A stretch of 64,000 bases of DNA, taken from Sphingobacterium olei (GTDB taxonomy: Bacteria > Bacteroidota > Bacteroidia > Sphingobacteriales > Sphingobacteriaceae). The number at the start of each line of letters is the position of its first letter. The stretch's first letter is position 1. Below, in pieces: positions 35,724 to 44,875 of this stretch. Location: contig NZ_SUME01000003.1 in assembly GCF_005048855.1 (NCBI RefSeq), forward strand, positions 496,001 to 560,000. Direction: 5' to 3'. Under the pieces are notes generated by a model that was not told where the DNA came from, did not search any database, and saw only the letters and a program-made list of their open reading frames with translations. The position numbers were made by a program, and so were the translations under genes.

Positions 35724-37040
35724 ATGGCTCTTGATATTTTTTGGACTGTATTTTTGGTGCTTGCAAATGGATTTTTCGTTGCTGCAGAATTTGCTATTGT
35801 CAAAGTAAGGGCTTCTCAAATTGAGCTTCAAGCTAAGTCAGGAAGTAACGTTGCTAAAATAGCAAAAAATATCACGGAGCATTTAGATGGATATCTGGCT
35901 GCTACACAGTTGGGTATTACTTTAGCTTCCCTTGCCCTAGGTTGGGTGGGAGAGCGCGTGATGACGGAAATAGTACATGATATATTTGCGGTCTTCAACA
36001 TTGAATTAGTTGGTTGGTGGGCAAAGTATTCCGGACATGTACTTGCATTTTCTATCATCACGTTCTTACATATCGTATTTGGTGAATTAGCTCCTAAGTC
36101 CATCGCAATCCAAAAACCTGTAGCTACGACCATGCGGATTGCATTACCTCTTCAGTTTTTCTATTATATTTTCAGACCAATCATTTGGTTACTGAATGGG
36201 TTCGCAAACTTTTTATTAAGACTTATCGGTATTGAAACGCATTCTGGAGAAGCAAATCACTCTTCTGAAGAACTACAGTATTTATTGGAAAAAGGTAGGG
36301 AAAGCGGCGCACTGAATAATTCGGAACATGAACTGATTAAAAATGTATTCGATTTTAATGAACGAATCGTAAAGAATATCATGGTGCCCCGTACAAAGAT
36401 TGTTGCAGTAGAAGTTAACGACCCAGCATATGAATTTATTAAAACCGTAACAGAAGAGGGATATTCGCGTATTCCTATTTATGACGACAATATTGATCAG
36501 ATTGTAGGTATAGTGCATACCAAAGATATACTTCCACTTATTGTAAAGGGTAAAGATGTGGTGTTGAGGAATATTATGCGTAAGCCTTATTTTATTCCGG
36601 AGACGAAGAAAATCAATGATTTGATGGCTGAGTTTCAATTAAAACGCATTCAAATTGCTTTTGTACTGGATGAATTTGGCGGAACGGCAGGTATGGTTAC
36701 CTTGGAAGATATTGTAGAAGAACTGGTGGGCGAAATTCAGGATGAGTACGATGAAGAAACTCCTGTGGTAGAACGTATTTCGGATACGGAATATATGGTA
36801 GATGCGGGAGCGAGTGTACACGATGCCAATAGTCATCTCCCGATAGAATTACCGGAAAGTTCAGATTATGATACGATTGCTGGTTTGGTAAGTCATGTAT
36901 TTGATAAGATTCCAGATGTGGGCGAGACGACTGAAGAGTTTGGATACAACTTTACCATCATGAAAAAAACGCAGCAAAATATCGAGTTTGTGAAATTGGA
37001 TTTAGTCGAAACAGGTCATGACGACAATGATGATAAATAA
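35724..37040 (+). CDS. Hemolysin-family (CNNM/CorB-like) membrane protein
   Basis: A 438-residue protein with an N-terminal DUF21/CNNM transmembrane domain (about 1-150, including AEFAIVKVRASQIE), two CBS domains (about 205-335, VPRTKIVAVEVN and IPIYDDNIDQIVGIVHTKDIL), and a C-terminal CorC/HlyC-type domain (DEFGGTAGMVTLEDIVEELVGEIQDEYDEE). Members are linked to Mg2+/divalent cation efflux; the older name hemolysin is misleading. Confidence 0.92.
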   Translation: MALDIFWTVFLVLANGFFVAAEFAIVKVRASQIELQAKSGSNVAKIAKNITEHLDGYLAATQLGITLASLALGWVGERVMTEIVHDIFAVFNIELVGWWAKYSGHVLAFSIITFLHIVFGELAPKSIAIQKPVATTMRIALPLQFFYYIFRPIIWLLNGFANFLLRLIGIETHSGEANHSSEELQYLLEKGRESGALNNSEHELIKNVFDFNERIVKNIMVPRTKIVAVEVNDPAYEFIKTVTEEGYSRIPIYDDNIDQIVGIVHTKDILPLIVKGKDVVLRNIMRKPYFIPETKKINDLMAEFQLKRIQIAFVLDEFGGTAGMVTLEDIVEELVGEIQDEYDEETPVVERISDTEYMVDAGASVHDANSHLPIELPESSDYDTIAGLVSHVFDKIPDVGETTEEFGYNFTIMKKTQQNIEFVKLDLVETGHDDNDDK

Positions 37041-37045
37041 GAAAG

Positions 37046-37759
37046 ATGAATCTTTTTTATACACCTGAAATACAACCCTATCATTCCTCTTTTCTATTAA
37101 ATGAAGAAGAAAGTAAGCATGCCGTCCGCGTATTGCGCCTTTCTGCAGGAAGCATGATCCATTTGGTAGATGGAAGAGGAGCGATGTATAAAACTGAAAT
37201 TATTGAAGCTCATCCTAAGAGAACAAGCCTTCGAATTATACACGTTGAAGAAAATTATAATCCAAGTGCCTATCATCTTCATCTAGCAGTAGCGCCTACA
37301 AAAAACATAGATCGGATAGAATGGTTTTTAGAGAAAGCTACTGAAATAGGTTTGCAGGAGTTTACACCTGTTATTTGTGCGCATTCAGAGCGCAAAGAAG
37401 TAAAGATAGAACGGTTGGAAAAAGTAGCCGTAGCTGCAATGAAACAATCCCTAAAAGCTTATCTTCCCAAGATAAACCCTGCGATTTCGTTTGCTAAATT
37501 TATAGACAGCCAACAAGATATACAGTCTACAAAAGCAATTGCCCATTGTGGAGATGGCGATAAAAAATACATTACCAACTCCTTTTCAAGAGAAAAGAAC
37601 TATTTGATTCTCATAGGCCCAGAGGGCGACTTTTCTGAGCACGAAATCCAACATGCTTTGCAGGTCGGATATACGCCTTTGTCATTGGGAGAGGCGAGAC
37701 TACGTACGGAAACTGCTGCACTGGCCTCCGTACTAGAAATATCTTTACTTAATCGCTAG
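37046..37759 (+). CDS. rsmE: 16S rRNA (uracil-1498-N3)-methyltransferase
   Basis: A 237-residue SPOUT-class methyltransferase. The N-terminal PUA-like domain includes HAVRVLRLSAGSMIHLVDGRG, and the C-terminal knot has LIGPEGDFSEHEI and LGEARLRTETAALA, the SAM-binding trefoil signatures of RsmE. It methylates U1498 of 16S rRNA. Its TAG stop is shared, as the palindrome CTAG, with the stop of the convergent DUF3299-type gene. It is the last gene of the greA-side cluster. Confidence 0.95.
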   Translation: MNLFYTPEIQPYHSSFLLNEEESKHAVRVLRLSAGSMIHLVDGRGAMYKTEIIEAHPKRTSLRIIHVEENYNPSAYHLHLAVAPTKNIDRIEWFLEKATEIGLQEFTPVICAHSERKEVKIERLEKVAVAAMKQSLKAYLPKINPAISFAKFIDSQQDIQSTKAIAHCGDGDKKYITNSFSREKNYLILIGPEGDFSEHEIQHALQVGYTPLSLGEARLRTETAALASVLEISLLNR

Positions 37760-38238
37760 TTCACGAGTTCCGCATCTACGATTTGAATTTCCGCATTTCC
37801 TTTTAGTGGCTCGGGGTTGAATACCATCTTCCCTTTTAATTTTATAGGTTCGTCCGTGAACTTGATAGTGCCTTTCTTCATGAAAATCTCCACCATGGGT
37901 GGTATCCCGTTGGTGCCACAAAACTGACATTGTGTAATGGGTAATACTGAAAGCATAAATGTACTGTGATTACGACCACTTACCAAAGGCACGATATAGC
38001 CGGGCAAGTCCACAATTTTATTCTCTAATTTTTTTAATTCTGCCGGATAATGCGGGGTATATACTTTTTTGTTGCCTTCTGTAGTGACTTTGTACATCAT
38101 TTTGTCGATTGCTTCCCAGGTATTATTCATCATGGGAGTGTGATCCGGCACGTTGAGGTTTGGATAATCTTTGATCTGCGCATTAGAAATCGCGCTGCTC
38201 AGGAAGAGTAAATTCAGTATAAGAAATAGTTTATTCAT
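37756..38238 (-). CDS. Exported DUF3299-like protein with a CxxC
   Basis: A 160-residue protein with a signal peptide (cut near ISNA). The core VDLPGYIVPLVSG...MLSVLPITQCQFCGTNGIPPMVEI resembles DUF3299 proteins; Cys104 and Cys107 form a CxxC. DUF3299 proteins are often found beside ABC transporters linked to zinc in other bacteria (the ZrgABCDE system of Vibrio, from memory). Here it follows such a permease at 40 bp, so the same theme is plausible but unproven. Confidence 0.75.
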   Translation of the reverse strand: MNKLFLILNLLFLSSAISNAQIKDYPNLNVPDHTPMMNNTWEAIDKMMYKVTTEGNKKVYTPHYPAELKKLENKIVDLPGYIVPLVSGRNHSTFMLSVLPITQCQFCGTNGIPPMVEIFMKKGTIKFTDEPIKLKGKMVFNPEPLKGNAEIQIVDAELVN

Positions 38239-38278
38239 ATTTATCTAACTAACTTTTTAGCCATCTAACAATCTTCCC

Positions 38279-39712
38279 CTATCTAGAAGCTAAAGTTTTT
38301 GAAATAGTCGTATTGTACGCTCTGAATGCAGGAACCAGCGCTGCGATGACACCTAACAAAATGGCTGCTACTAAAATAAGAACTTCGTTTGGATATAATT
38401 TAAACACTTCGATAAAATCCGCACTTTGGCTTGTCTGTGTGCTGATGTAGTAAAGTATACCATGTCCCATTAATAAACCAATTACTCCCCCTAATAACGT
38501 AATTACTAGTCCTTCGACTATTACCAAGGTGAAAAGTTTAGTTTTTGTTGCCCCCATTGTTCGCATGACAGCCATATCATATTTACGTTCTTTCAATGCA
38601 TTGTACAAACTGAGAAATACACTGAGCCCCGCTATGATCATAATGACATAAGCGAGAATAGCTAAGGAATCTAGACCTACACCGAGTAAAGAGAAAATAC
38701 GAGAGCTTTCAATCGCTGGCGAGGCAGCTTGCATGTTCGTGGTCTGATTTACCAATCGAGGTATCGTGGCAATAGCAACTGGTGAACTATATTTGACTAA
38801 CAGGGCGGTGATTTCAACACCCTGATCAGCAATCATGTCTTGGCCTATACTTTTTATAAATCCTTCAGATTGCGGTTTCTCGGTTACCAGCTCTTCTTCT
38901 GATGCATTTGTTTGTTCGGGATTTGTTGATGTTGCCGTATCTGAGTGACTGTGATCTGAGTGATCGTGCCCAGCGTGTGCATCGTCATGTTCGTGATGAG
39001 GAGATTCCGCTTCATGCTCGTGGTCATGTATTTCATGATCGTGCTCAGCGTGATCATGATGATCGTCGTCTTCATGTTGATGATCTTCTTGGTGGGCTAT
39101 ACCATGCACATCCCAAATACTGGCTAGATTACATAACATCAAATTGTCTACTACGCTATTTGACCGTTGTAAGATACCAACAACGGTAAAAGGGTGTTCA
39201 TCGTGTACATGTGCGTCTGCCGATAAGCCATGGGCACTGTGGATCTGGTCGCCGATTTTTAACTGCTGTTTGCGCGCCACTTCCTGGCCAATGACGACTT
39301 CGAATGATTTCTTCCAAAGCTTGCCTTCTGATATCTCTAGCTCATAGAGCGATAAGAAAGAAGTATCTGTTCCAATAATGCGGTGACCTTTAAAATTATC
39401 GCCTAGGGATATAGGTACTGCCAGTTGTATAAATGGATTTTGTGCAATTTTATCGGCTTCGACCAACGGTATATTGCCCGTAGGATTGTCTACATGATAT
39501 AGTGAGCTTAAAATTAATTGTAGTGGGCTTCCTTTTGCCCCGATGACTAGATCGATGTTTTTGCTGTTGTTTTCAAGCTGTTTTTCAAAGCTGTCTCCTG
39601 ATATATAAATTACTAATAATATGGATACACCAAAAGCAGTCAAAAATATACTTAATAGCGTTGATCCCCATTGTTGGGTAATGTTCTTCCAAGCTAATGC
39701 CAAAGTGTTCAT
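38279..39712 (-). CDS. ABC transporter permease with histidine-rich loop
   Basis: A 477-residue MacB/FtsX-type permease: TM1 at residues about 17-37, a long periplasmic domain, and three C-terminal membrane segments (about 345-465), with the FtsX signature around LKERKYDMAVMRTMGATK. The periplasmic domain has an insertion at residues 203-256 with 20 histidines plus many Asp/Glu (HDHEIHDHEHE-like), which strongly suggests binding of zinc or another divalent metal. The ATPase gene stops one base before this start codon (TGACATG). Confidence 0.88.
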   Translation of the reverse strand: MNTLALAWKNITQQWGSTLLSIFLTAFGVSILLVIYISGDSFEKQLENNSKNIDLVIGAKGSPLQLILSSLYHVDNPTGNIPLVEADKIAQNPFIQLAVPISLGDNFKGHRIIGTDTSFLSLYELEISEGKLWKKSFEVVIGQEVARKQQLKIGDQIHSAHGLSADAHVHDEHPFTVVGILQRSNSVVDNLMLCNLASIWDVHGIAHQEDHQHEDDDHHDHAEHDHEIHDHEHEAESPHHEHDDAHAGHDHSDHSHSDTATSTNPEQTNASEEELVTEKPQSEGFIKSIGQDMIADQGVEITALLVKYSSPVAIATIPRLVNQTTNMQAASPAIESSRIFSLLGVGLDSLAILAYVIMIIAGLSVFLSLYNALKERKYDMAVMRTMGATKTKLFTLVIVEGLVITLLGGVIGLLMGHGILYYISTQTSQSADFIEVFKLYPNEVLILVAAILLGVIAALVPAFRAYNTTISKTLASR

Positions 39713-39713
39713 G

Positions 39714-40340
39714 TCAGAGGTGATAAGTGTTGGAGAAGTTGTCCTTAATTCTTTTGTCGTGTGTGGCGATTAACAGCGTAGCCCCATAAGAAGTAGCCGT
39801 TTCCAAAAGTAAGTCTAGAACATGTCTTGTATTGGTGTCGTCCAGCGCAGCTGTTGGTTCATCGGCAACCAATAGTTTTGGTCTATTAACCACGGCACGG
39901 GCTATTGCCGCACGTTGCAGCTGTCCTCTGCTCAGTTGGGATGGATAACTGCCTGCTTTGTCGGCTATCTGCAACTTGCCCAAAATTCCTAAAATAGCCT
40001 CTCGGTCAATTGCTTTTTTTGCCAAATGTTGCGCCAGTTCAATATTTTCTGTAATTGTTAAGTTTTTTAAAAGATGTGCTTCTTGAAAGATAAAGCCGAT
40101 GTTTTTCGCACGAAATCCATCCAGCTGGCTTTCGGTAAGTTGGTATACATCTTGCTCTCCGATATAGACCTTCCCATTGGAAGGCTTGGATAGTCCGACC
40201 AGTAAATGAAGTAAAGTTGTTTTTCCTGTGCCTGAATCTCCCAATAGAAGGGTGTGTTGATTCTTTTCTATTGTGAAGTCCGGAAATTGGAGTTCGAGCG
40301 AAGGGGAATATTTGAACGTAAGATTTTCTGAACGTACCAT
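39714..40340 (-). CDS. ABC transporter ATP-binding protein (LolD/MacB type)
   Basis: A 208-residue ATPase that pairs with the permease downstream. Walker A is GDSGTGKTT (residues 34-42), the signature is LSRGQLQRAAIARA, and Walker B is LLVADEPTAALDD. The start at 40340 (MVRSENLTFKYSP) was chosen because the eleven residues before it in the longer frame look non-conserved. It is the first gene of a three-gene unit ATPase-permease-DUF3299. Confidence 0.92.
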   Translation of the reverse strand: MVRSENLTFKYSPSLELQFPDFTIEKNQHTLLLGDSGTGKTTLLHLLVGLSKPSNGKVYIGEQDVYQLTESQLDGFRAKNIGFIFQEAHLLKNLTITENIELAQHLAKKAIDREAILGILGKLQIADKAGSYPSQLSRGQLQRAAIARAVVNRPKLLVADEPTAALDDTNTRHVLDLLLETATSYGATLLIATHDKRIKDNFSNTYHL

Positions 40341-40577
40341 GAATGAATTTGTCCCAGCAGTTTTTAGTTTCAAGCTTAAAGGTATCAGAAATTGGTCAGA
40401 ATTGAAAATTCTAATGAAATTATTACAGGATTAACACATATTCTCTTAAAGAAAATTTAACGTATTCTAAATAAGTGCATCTATATCTTATTCCATTTCC
40501 GGATATATTGGCAATGACGGGAGGTTGTTAATAAATAATTAACATTAGATTCAACTAAAGGTAATCTATCGGTAACA

Positions 40578-40605
40578 TTGAGTTAATGTGTCTCGTGTAC
40601 TTTTG
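40578..40605 (+). promoter_or_regulatory. Promoter of the TonB-dependent receptor gene
   Basis: TTG (40578-40580) and an exact -7 box TACTTTTG (40598-40605) are 17 bp apart, slightly short of the usual spacing. Confidence 0.5.
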
Positions 40606-40628
40606 TGTTAAATTAAAATTAATTCAAG

Positions 40629-43490
40629 TTGAAACTAAATTTAAACATTAAAAGGGCAAGTTTACTGTTATTAGGTGTAATAGTATGCTCAGTTGTTTCT
40701 GCACAGAAAGTGGATCCGAAAGGAAATGTTTTATCAAAGGATTCCAATAAACAGGATACTACCAAGACATTGAATGCACAACAGAAAAATAGTGCCTCCA
40801 TTGCGGATGGTGTTTCTGCTTCCGGATCAACTTTAGGTATCCGTGGTAGGATTATCGATGTCGAGACGATGCAGCCAATTTCTGGTGTAAGTGTTTCCTT
40901 AGCAGATAATAGTAAAGCGACGTCTACCAATGAAAATGGAGAGTTTATTATTCCGGTAAACAAAAAAGGTATTTATGAGGTCGTAAGTAGCTACTTGGGG
41001 TACAATAAAGAGGTTACTCCTGTGGTTTTAGCCGACAAAAACTGGGAAAATATCAGTGTTGTTTTAGTGAATGAGTCATCCACTTTGGATGAAGTTGTTG
41101 TTACAAGAAGACGAGTACAGGCCAGTGAAATAGCGCTGTTAGAAGAACGTAAAAACTCAAATCTTTTCGTTGAGAAGATCGGTGCACAGGAGCTATCCAG
41201 AAAAGGGGTAGGCGATGCAGCCGCAGCAGTAAGTAAGATATCCGGTGTTTCCCGGCAGGAAGGTAGTAATCAGATCTATGTAAGAGGGTTAGGTGATCGC
41301 TATAACTCAAGTAGTTTGAACGGAATGCCTATTCCCTCGAGCAATCCTAGCGAAAAAAACCTTCCTCTAGATTTATTTAGTACTGATATTATCGATTTTG
41401 TCTCAGTGGACAAGGTACATAATGCGACTTTATCTGGAGATTTTGGCGGAGCAGGTGTGGATATAGTTACAAAAAATTATACAGGTGATAAGCTTGTAGA
41501 AATTTCACTAGGAAGCGGTGTGAACACGAACGCAATTGCGCAATCCGGAAATTTTTTATTGCAGAGAGGCCCTGGCTATTTTGGACACATGAAGTCTGAT
41601 TTAGCAAGCAATCCTACGCAAAGTTATTTCTTTCAAAACGGACTCAATCAAACGAAAAAGACGCCTGTGCCATCAAATTTCGGTATTCGTGTAGGCAATT
41701 CTTACAGATTTGGAAGTGAAGGACGTTTTGGTTTCTTTGCAACGGCAAATTTCGCTAATGGGTTTGAGTACAGAGAAGGAATAAATCAAAATGTCAGTGC
41801 TCAGGCTGAGCTGATCAAATCTTTTAACCAAAAAAGATCGAGTTATAAGACGAATTCAACAGGTCTTCTAGGACTAAACTTTTCTCCCAATTCGAAAAAT
41901 CGAATCAATTACAATCTAGTGTATATAAACTCGTCTAATCAATTTTACGATGAGTTCAGTGGTTATATGGTAGATTTGAATGAGGATGGAATGGGACTTT
42001 TGCAGAGATCTACATTTGATCAAAACAGGTTGATAATCAATCAACTTCTTGGTGACCATAAAATAAGCGATAGGTTTGATGTAAAATGGGGAGCGGCCTA
42101 CAATAGTGTCGAAGGCAATATGCCAGATCGTGTTCAAACAATTTTGGGTTTTAATGAAGCGGAAACTGGATTCGAGGTTCGGTATAATGATCCAACAAAT
42201 AATCATAGATATTACCATAAGCTTAACGAAGGGGAGTTTGTAGCAAACTTATTAGGAAGTTATCTAATGGACGAAGATGGACGTGGAAAATTAAGCGTTG
42301 GATACCAAGGAAGATTTAAACGTCGCGATTTTGAAGCTATACAACTAAATTTAAATATTGCCAGTGAACATCGGTTTTCAACTTTAATAGATCCGTATAA
42401 TCGTGATGCATTTTACAACGCAGAAAACTATTCTAATGGTTTTTTTACGATTCAAAGCTTTGCAGGAGACGCTCCTATGACTTACGAAGGAAAGCAAGAT
42501 ATACATGCAGCATTTGCGAATGTTGACTATAAGCTATCCGAGAAACTCGTGGCCGTCCTAGGTCTTCGGTATGAACGTATAGGTCAGCTTATCTCCTGGT
42601 ATACAAATCGCGGACCTGGTGAGAGTGATTTTAATCGAAATGGATATTTACCAAGTCTATCTTTAAAATATGAAGTTAGTCCGAAACAAAATTTGCGGTT
42701 GGCAGCTAGTAAGACGTATACATTGCCTCAATTTAAGGAGCGCGCGCGTTTTGTATACGAAGAGGTTACCGAGCAAGAAATAGGAAATCCATATTTGTAT
42801 CCTTCACAGAATTATAACTTAGATCTTAAATGGGAGCTTTTTCCTACATCGGCAGAACTTCTTTCAGTAGGTGCATTTGGAAAATACATACAGGATCCTA
42901 TCAACCGAATAACATTAGCATCTTCGGATAATCTTTTGTCGTACGTAAATGTCGGTGATTTAGGATACGTTTACGGACTAGAGCTGGAAATTCGTAAAAA
43001 TATAATCGATTTTGGCACAAACCGAGGTAGGTTTAGTACAGGTGTAAACACCTCTGTAATGAAAACGCATCAAGATTTAGATTCTGAGAAAGTAAATCGA
43101 GAATCTAATAATACGATAAGTATATATACTACAGATAATACATCTAATTTCACCGGAGCCTCGAACTTTTTGGTCAATGCTGATCTCTCATTTCAGAAGA
43201 ATTTTTCTAAAGGAGGAGATTTTACAGCAACTGTGGTTTACAACTACTTTTCAGATAAGCTATACTCGATAGGGTCAAACGGAAGGGGAAACCTGGTCGA
43301 CAAGGGAATTTCAACATTAGATGCTGTATTCAAAACAAAACTCAACAATAGATTTGGTATTGATCTTACAGCGCGCAATTTACTAAATCCATCTTTTGAA
43401 AGAGATCAACAAAATCCCATAGGAGATGTGACTATACTATCGTATAGAAAAGGCGCTATGTTTAATCTGGGTTTAAACTATAAGTTTTAA
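40629..43490 (+). CDS. TonB-dependent outer-membrane receptor
   Basis: A 953-residue outer-membrane transporter. It has a signal peptide (cut at VVSAQ), a carboxypeptidase-regulatory-like domain (residues about 72-155, RGRIIDVETMQPISGVSVSL...), the plug (about 160-300) and a 22-strand-type barrel ending in an aromatic C-terminus (NLGLNYKF). The start codon is TTG at 40629: an in-frame stop lies at 40620 and no ATG occurs before residue 80. The ligand is unknown. The lipoprotein gene 101 bp downstream probably works with it. Confidence 0.93.
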   Translation: MKLNLNIKRASLLLLGVIVCSVVSAQKVDPKGNVLSKDSNKQDTTKTLNAQQKNSASIADGVSASGSTLGIRGRIIDVETMQPISGVSVSLADNSKATSTNENGEFIIPVNKKGIYEVVSSYLGYNKEVTPVVLADKNWENISVVLVNESSTLDEVVVTRRRVQASEIALLEERKNSNLFVEKIGAQELSRKGVGDAAAAVSKISGVSRQEGSNQIYVRGLGDRYNSSSLNGMPIPSSNPSEKNLPLDLFSTDIIDFVSVDKVHNATLSGDFGGAGVDIVTKNYTGDKLVEISLGSGVNTNAIAQSGNFLLQRGPGYFGHMKSDLASNPTQSYFFQNGLNQTKKTPVPSNFGIRVGNSYRFGSEGRFGFFATANFANGFEYREGINQNVSAQAELIKSFNQKRSSYKTNSTGLLGLNFSPNSKNRINYNLVYINSSNQFYDEFSGYMVDLNEDGMGLLQRSTFDQNRLIINQLLGDHKISDRFDVKWGAAYNSVEGNMPDRVQTILGFNEAETGFEVRYNDPTNNHRYYHKLNEGEFVANLLGSYLMDEDGRGKLSVGYQGRFKRRDFEAIQLNLNIASEHRFSTLIDPYNRDAFYNAENYSNGFFTIQSFAGDAPMTYEGKQDIHAAFANVDYKLSEKLVAVLGLRYERIGQLISWYTNRGPGESDFNRNGYLPSLSLKYEVSPKQNLRLAASKTYTLPQFKERARFVYEEVTEQEIGNPYLYPSQNYNLDLKWELFPTSAELLSVGAFGKYIQDPINRITLASSDNLLSYVNVGDLGYVYGLELEIRKNIIDFGTNRGRFSTGVNTSVMKTHQDLDSEKVNRESNNTISIYTTDNTSNFTGASNFLVNADLSFQKNFSKGGDFTATVVYNYFSDKLYSIGSNGRGNLVDKGISTLDAVFKTKLNNRFGIDLTARNLLNPSFERDQQNPIGDVTILSYRKGAMFNLGLNYKF

Positions 43491-43591
43491 AAAATCTATT
43501 AACAAATTAGTAACACTAAATTAATAGAGTGGACATAGTAAATTGTTTACTTTGAACCAAATCAGTACAAAAAATTAAAAATTAAAATATA

Positions 43592-44770
43592 ATGAAAAAG
43601 TCGATTTCAACGCTATTACTGTTAGCAGCAATGTCTTCCTCAGCTGTTGTTTTTACAACCTCGTGTAGTGATAAGGATCCAATAACCGAAAATCCAACGG
43701 GATCGTTCGAATTAAAGAGAGACGATTTTAAGGGCGAAATTAGATCTGGCGAACATGTAACGCTAGAGTCAGGCGTTTATAAATTAACTGGTCAGCTAGT
43801 TGTAAGAGATGGCGGGAAATTAACTATAAAACCTGGAGTTATTGTTGAAGCTACAACCTTTGTTGCCGGACAGGAAATACGCTACATTGCTGTGGCACAA
43901 GGCGGGCAGATATTTGTAGAAGGAACAAAAGATAAGCCTGTAGTAATGACATCTACAGCAAAAGTGCCTCAATCATGGGGAGGTTTGGTTTTATGTGGTA
44001 AAGCTCCGACCAATAGAGCTGCTGCTGGACAGACAGCGAGTTCCGAGGTAGCTGAATTAGCATATGGTGGTAGTGTTCTTAATGATAACTCAGGTTCAGT
44101 GCGCTATTTACAAATTTTGTATTCGGGATACTCGTATAATAATGAGAAAGAATTTAACGGGCTTTCAATGTTTGGTGTAGGAAGCGGAACTACGATCGAA
44201 TACGTTCAAGTGCACGAAGGCTCCGATGACGGTTTCGAGTGGTTTGGCGGAACAGTAAATACAAAATATTTAGTTTCTACATCTAATGAAGACGACCAAT
44301 TTGATTGGACAGAAGGCTGGAACGGAAGTAACGAGAACTGGTATGGTAAAGAAGGTTTAGGTAGAGGTAATAGAGGAATAGAAGCAGATAATAACGGAGA
44401 TAACCATACTGCAACTCCTGTTTCGAGTCCTACAATTAAAAATTTAACTTTGATTGGTCTTGCAGATTCCTTTAATGGAACAGAGCAGCAAGGTATAAAG
44501 CTACGTGTCGGAACCGCAGGTATTCTTGAAAACGTTGTATTAAGTAACTGGAAAGTAGGTTTGGACGTACAGCATGATGCGACACTAGCACACATTGGTA
44601 CGGATAAGCTTAAAGTTTCAAAGGTGAAGTTTGATAACGTTGATCAGAAAGTCGCTGGAGTATCCGAAGCTAATTTATCAAAATTTTACTCGGAAGACAA
44701 TACAGCAACTGGTGCAGGCGCAGGTACAGCTACTCCTGAATGGGCTAAAGGTTGGACTGTAGGGTTGTAG
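43592..44770 (+). CDS. Beta-helix lipoprotein paired with a TonB receptor
   Basis: A 392-residue lipoprotein with lipobox TTSC (Cys25). The chain is rich in Gly, Asn, Val and Thr and shows short repeated strands (LVVRDGGKLTIKPGVIVEATTF, QGGQIFVEGTKDKPVVMTS, GTTIEYVQVHEGSDDGFEWFGG), typical of a right-handed parallel beta-helix. Related Bacteroidota proteins are often annotated only as hypothetical. Being lipidated and following the receptor gene, it may be a surface substrate-binding partner, like SusD in other systems. This is inference. Confidence 0.8.
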   Translation: MKKSISTLLLLAAMSSSAVVFTTSCSDKDPITENPTGSFELKRDDFKGEIRSGEHVTLESGVYKLTGQLVVRDGGKLTIKPGVIVEATTFVAGQEIRYIAVAQGGQIFVEGTKDKPVVMTSTAKVPQSWGGLVLCGKAPTNRAAAGQTASSEVAELAYGGSVLNDNSGSVRYLQILYSGYSYNNEKEFNGLSMFGVGSGTTIEYVQVHEGSDDGFEWFGGTVNTKYLVSTSNEDDQFDWTEGWNGSNENWYGKEGLGRGNRGIEADNNGDNHTATPVSSPTIKNLTLIGLADSFNGTEQQGIKLRVGTAGILENVVLSNWKVGLDVQHDATLAHIGTDKLKVSKVKFDNVDQKVAGVSEANLSKFYSEDNTATGAGAGTATPEWAKGWTVGL

Positions 44771-44801
44771 TCCCCTTATATATTATTTTTAATTAACTAC
44801 T

Positions 44802-44830
44802 AAAGCCGGCTTTCGAAGCCGGCTTTTTTT
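44802..44830 (+). terminator. Terminator after the beta-helix lipoprotein
   Basis: AAAGCCGGCTT and AAGCCGGCTTT pair around a TCG loop and are followed by seven or more T. Confidence 0.88.
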
Positions 44831-44875
44831 ATAGCTTTTTTTAATAAAGCTTGATTTTCTTCAATATAGTAGGTA

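Noticed and set aside
38902..39347. + strand open frames opposite the ABC permease
   Set aside because: They are antisense of the His-rich loop (HDH codons give open frames in reverse).
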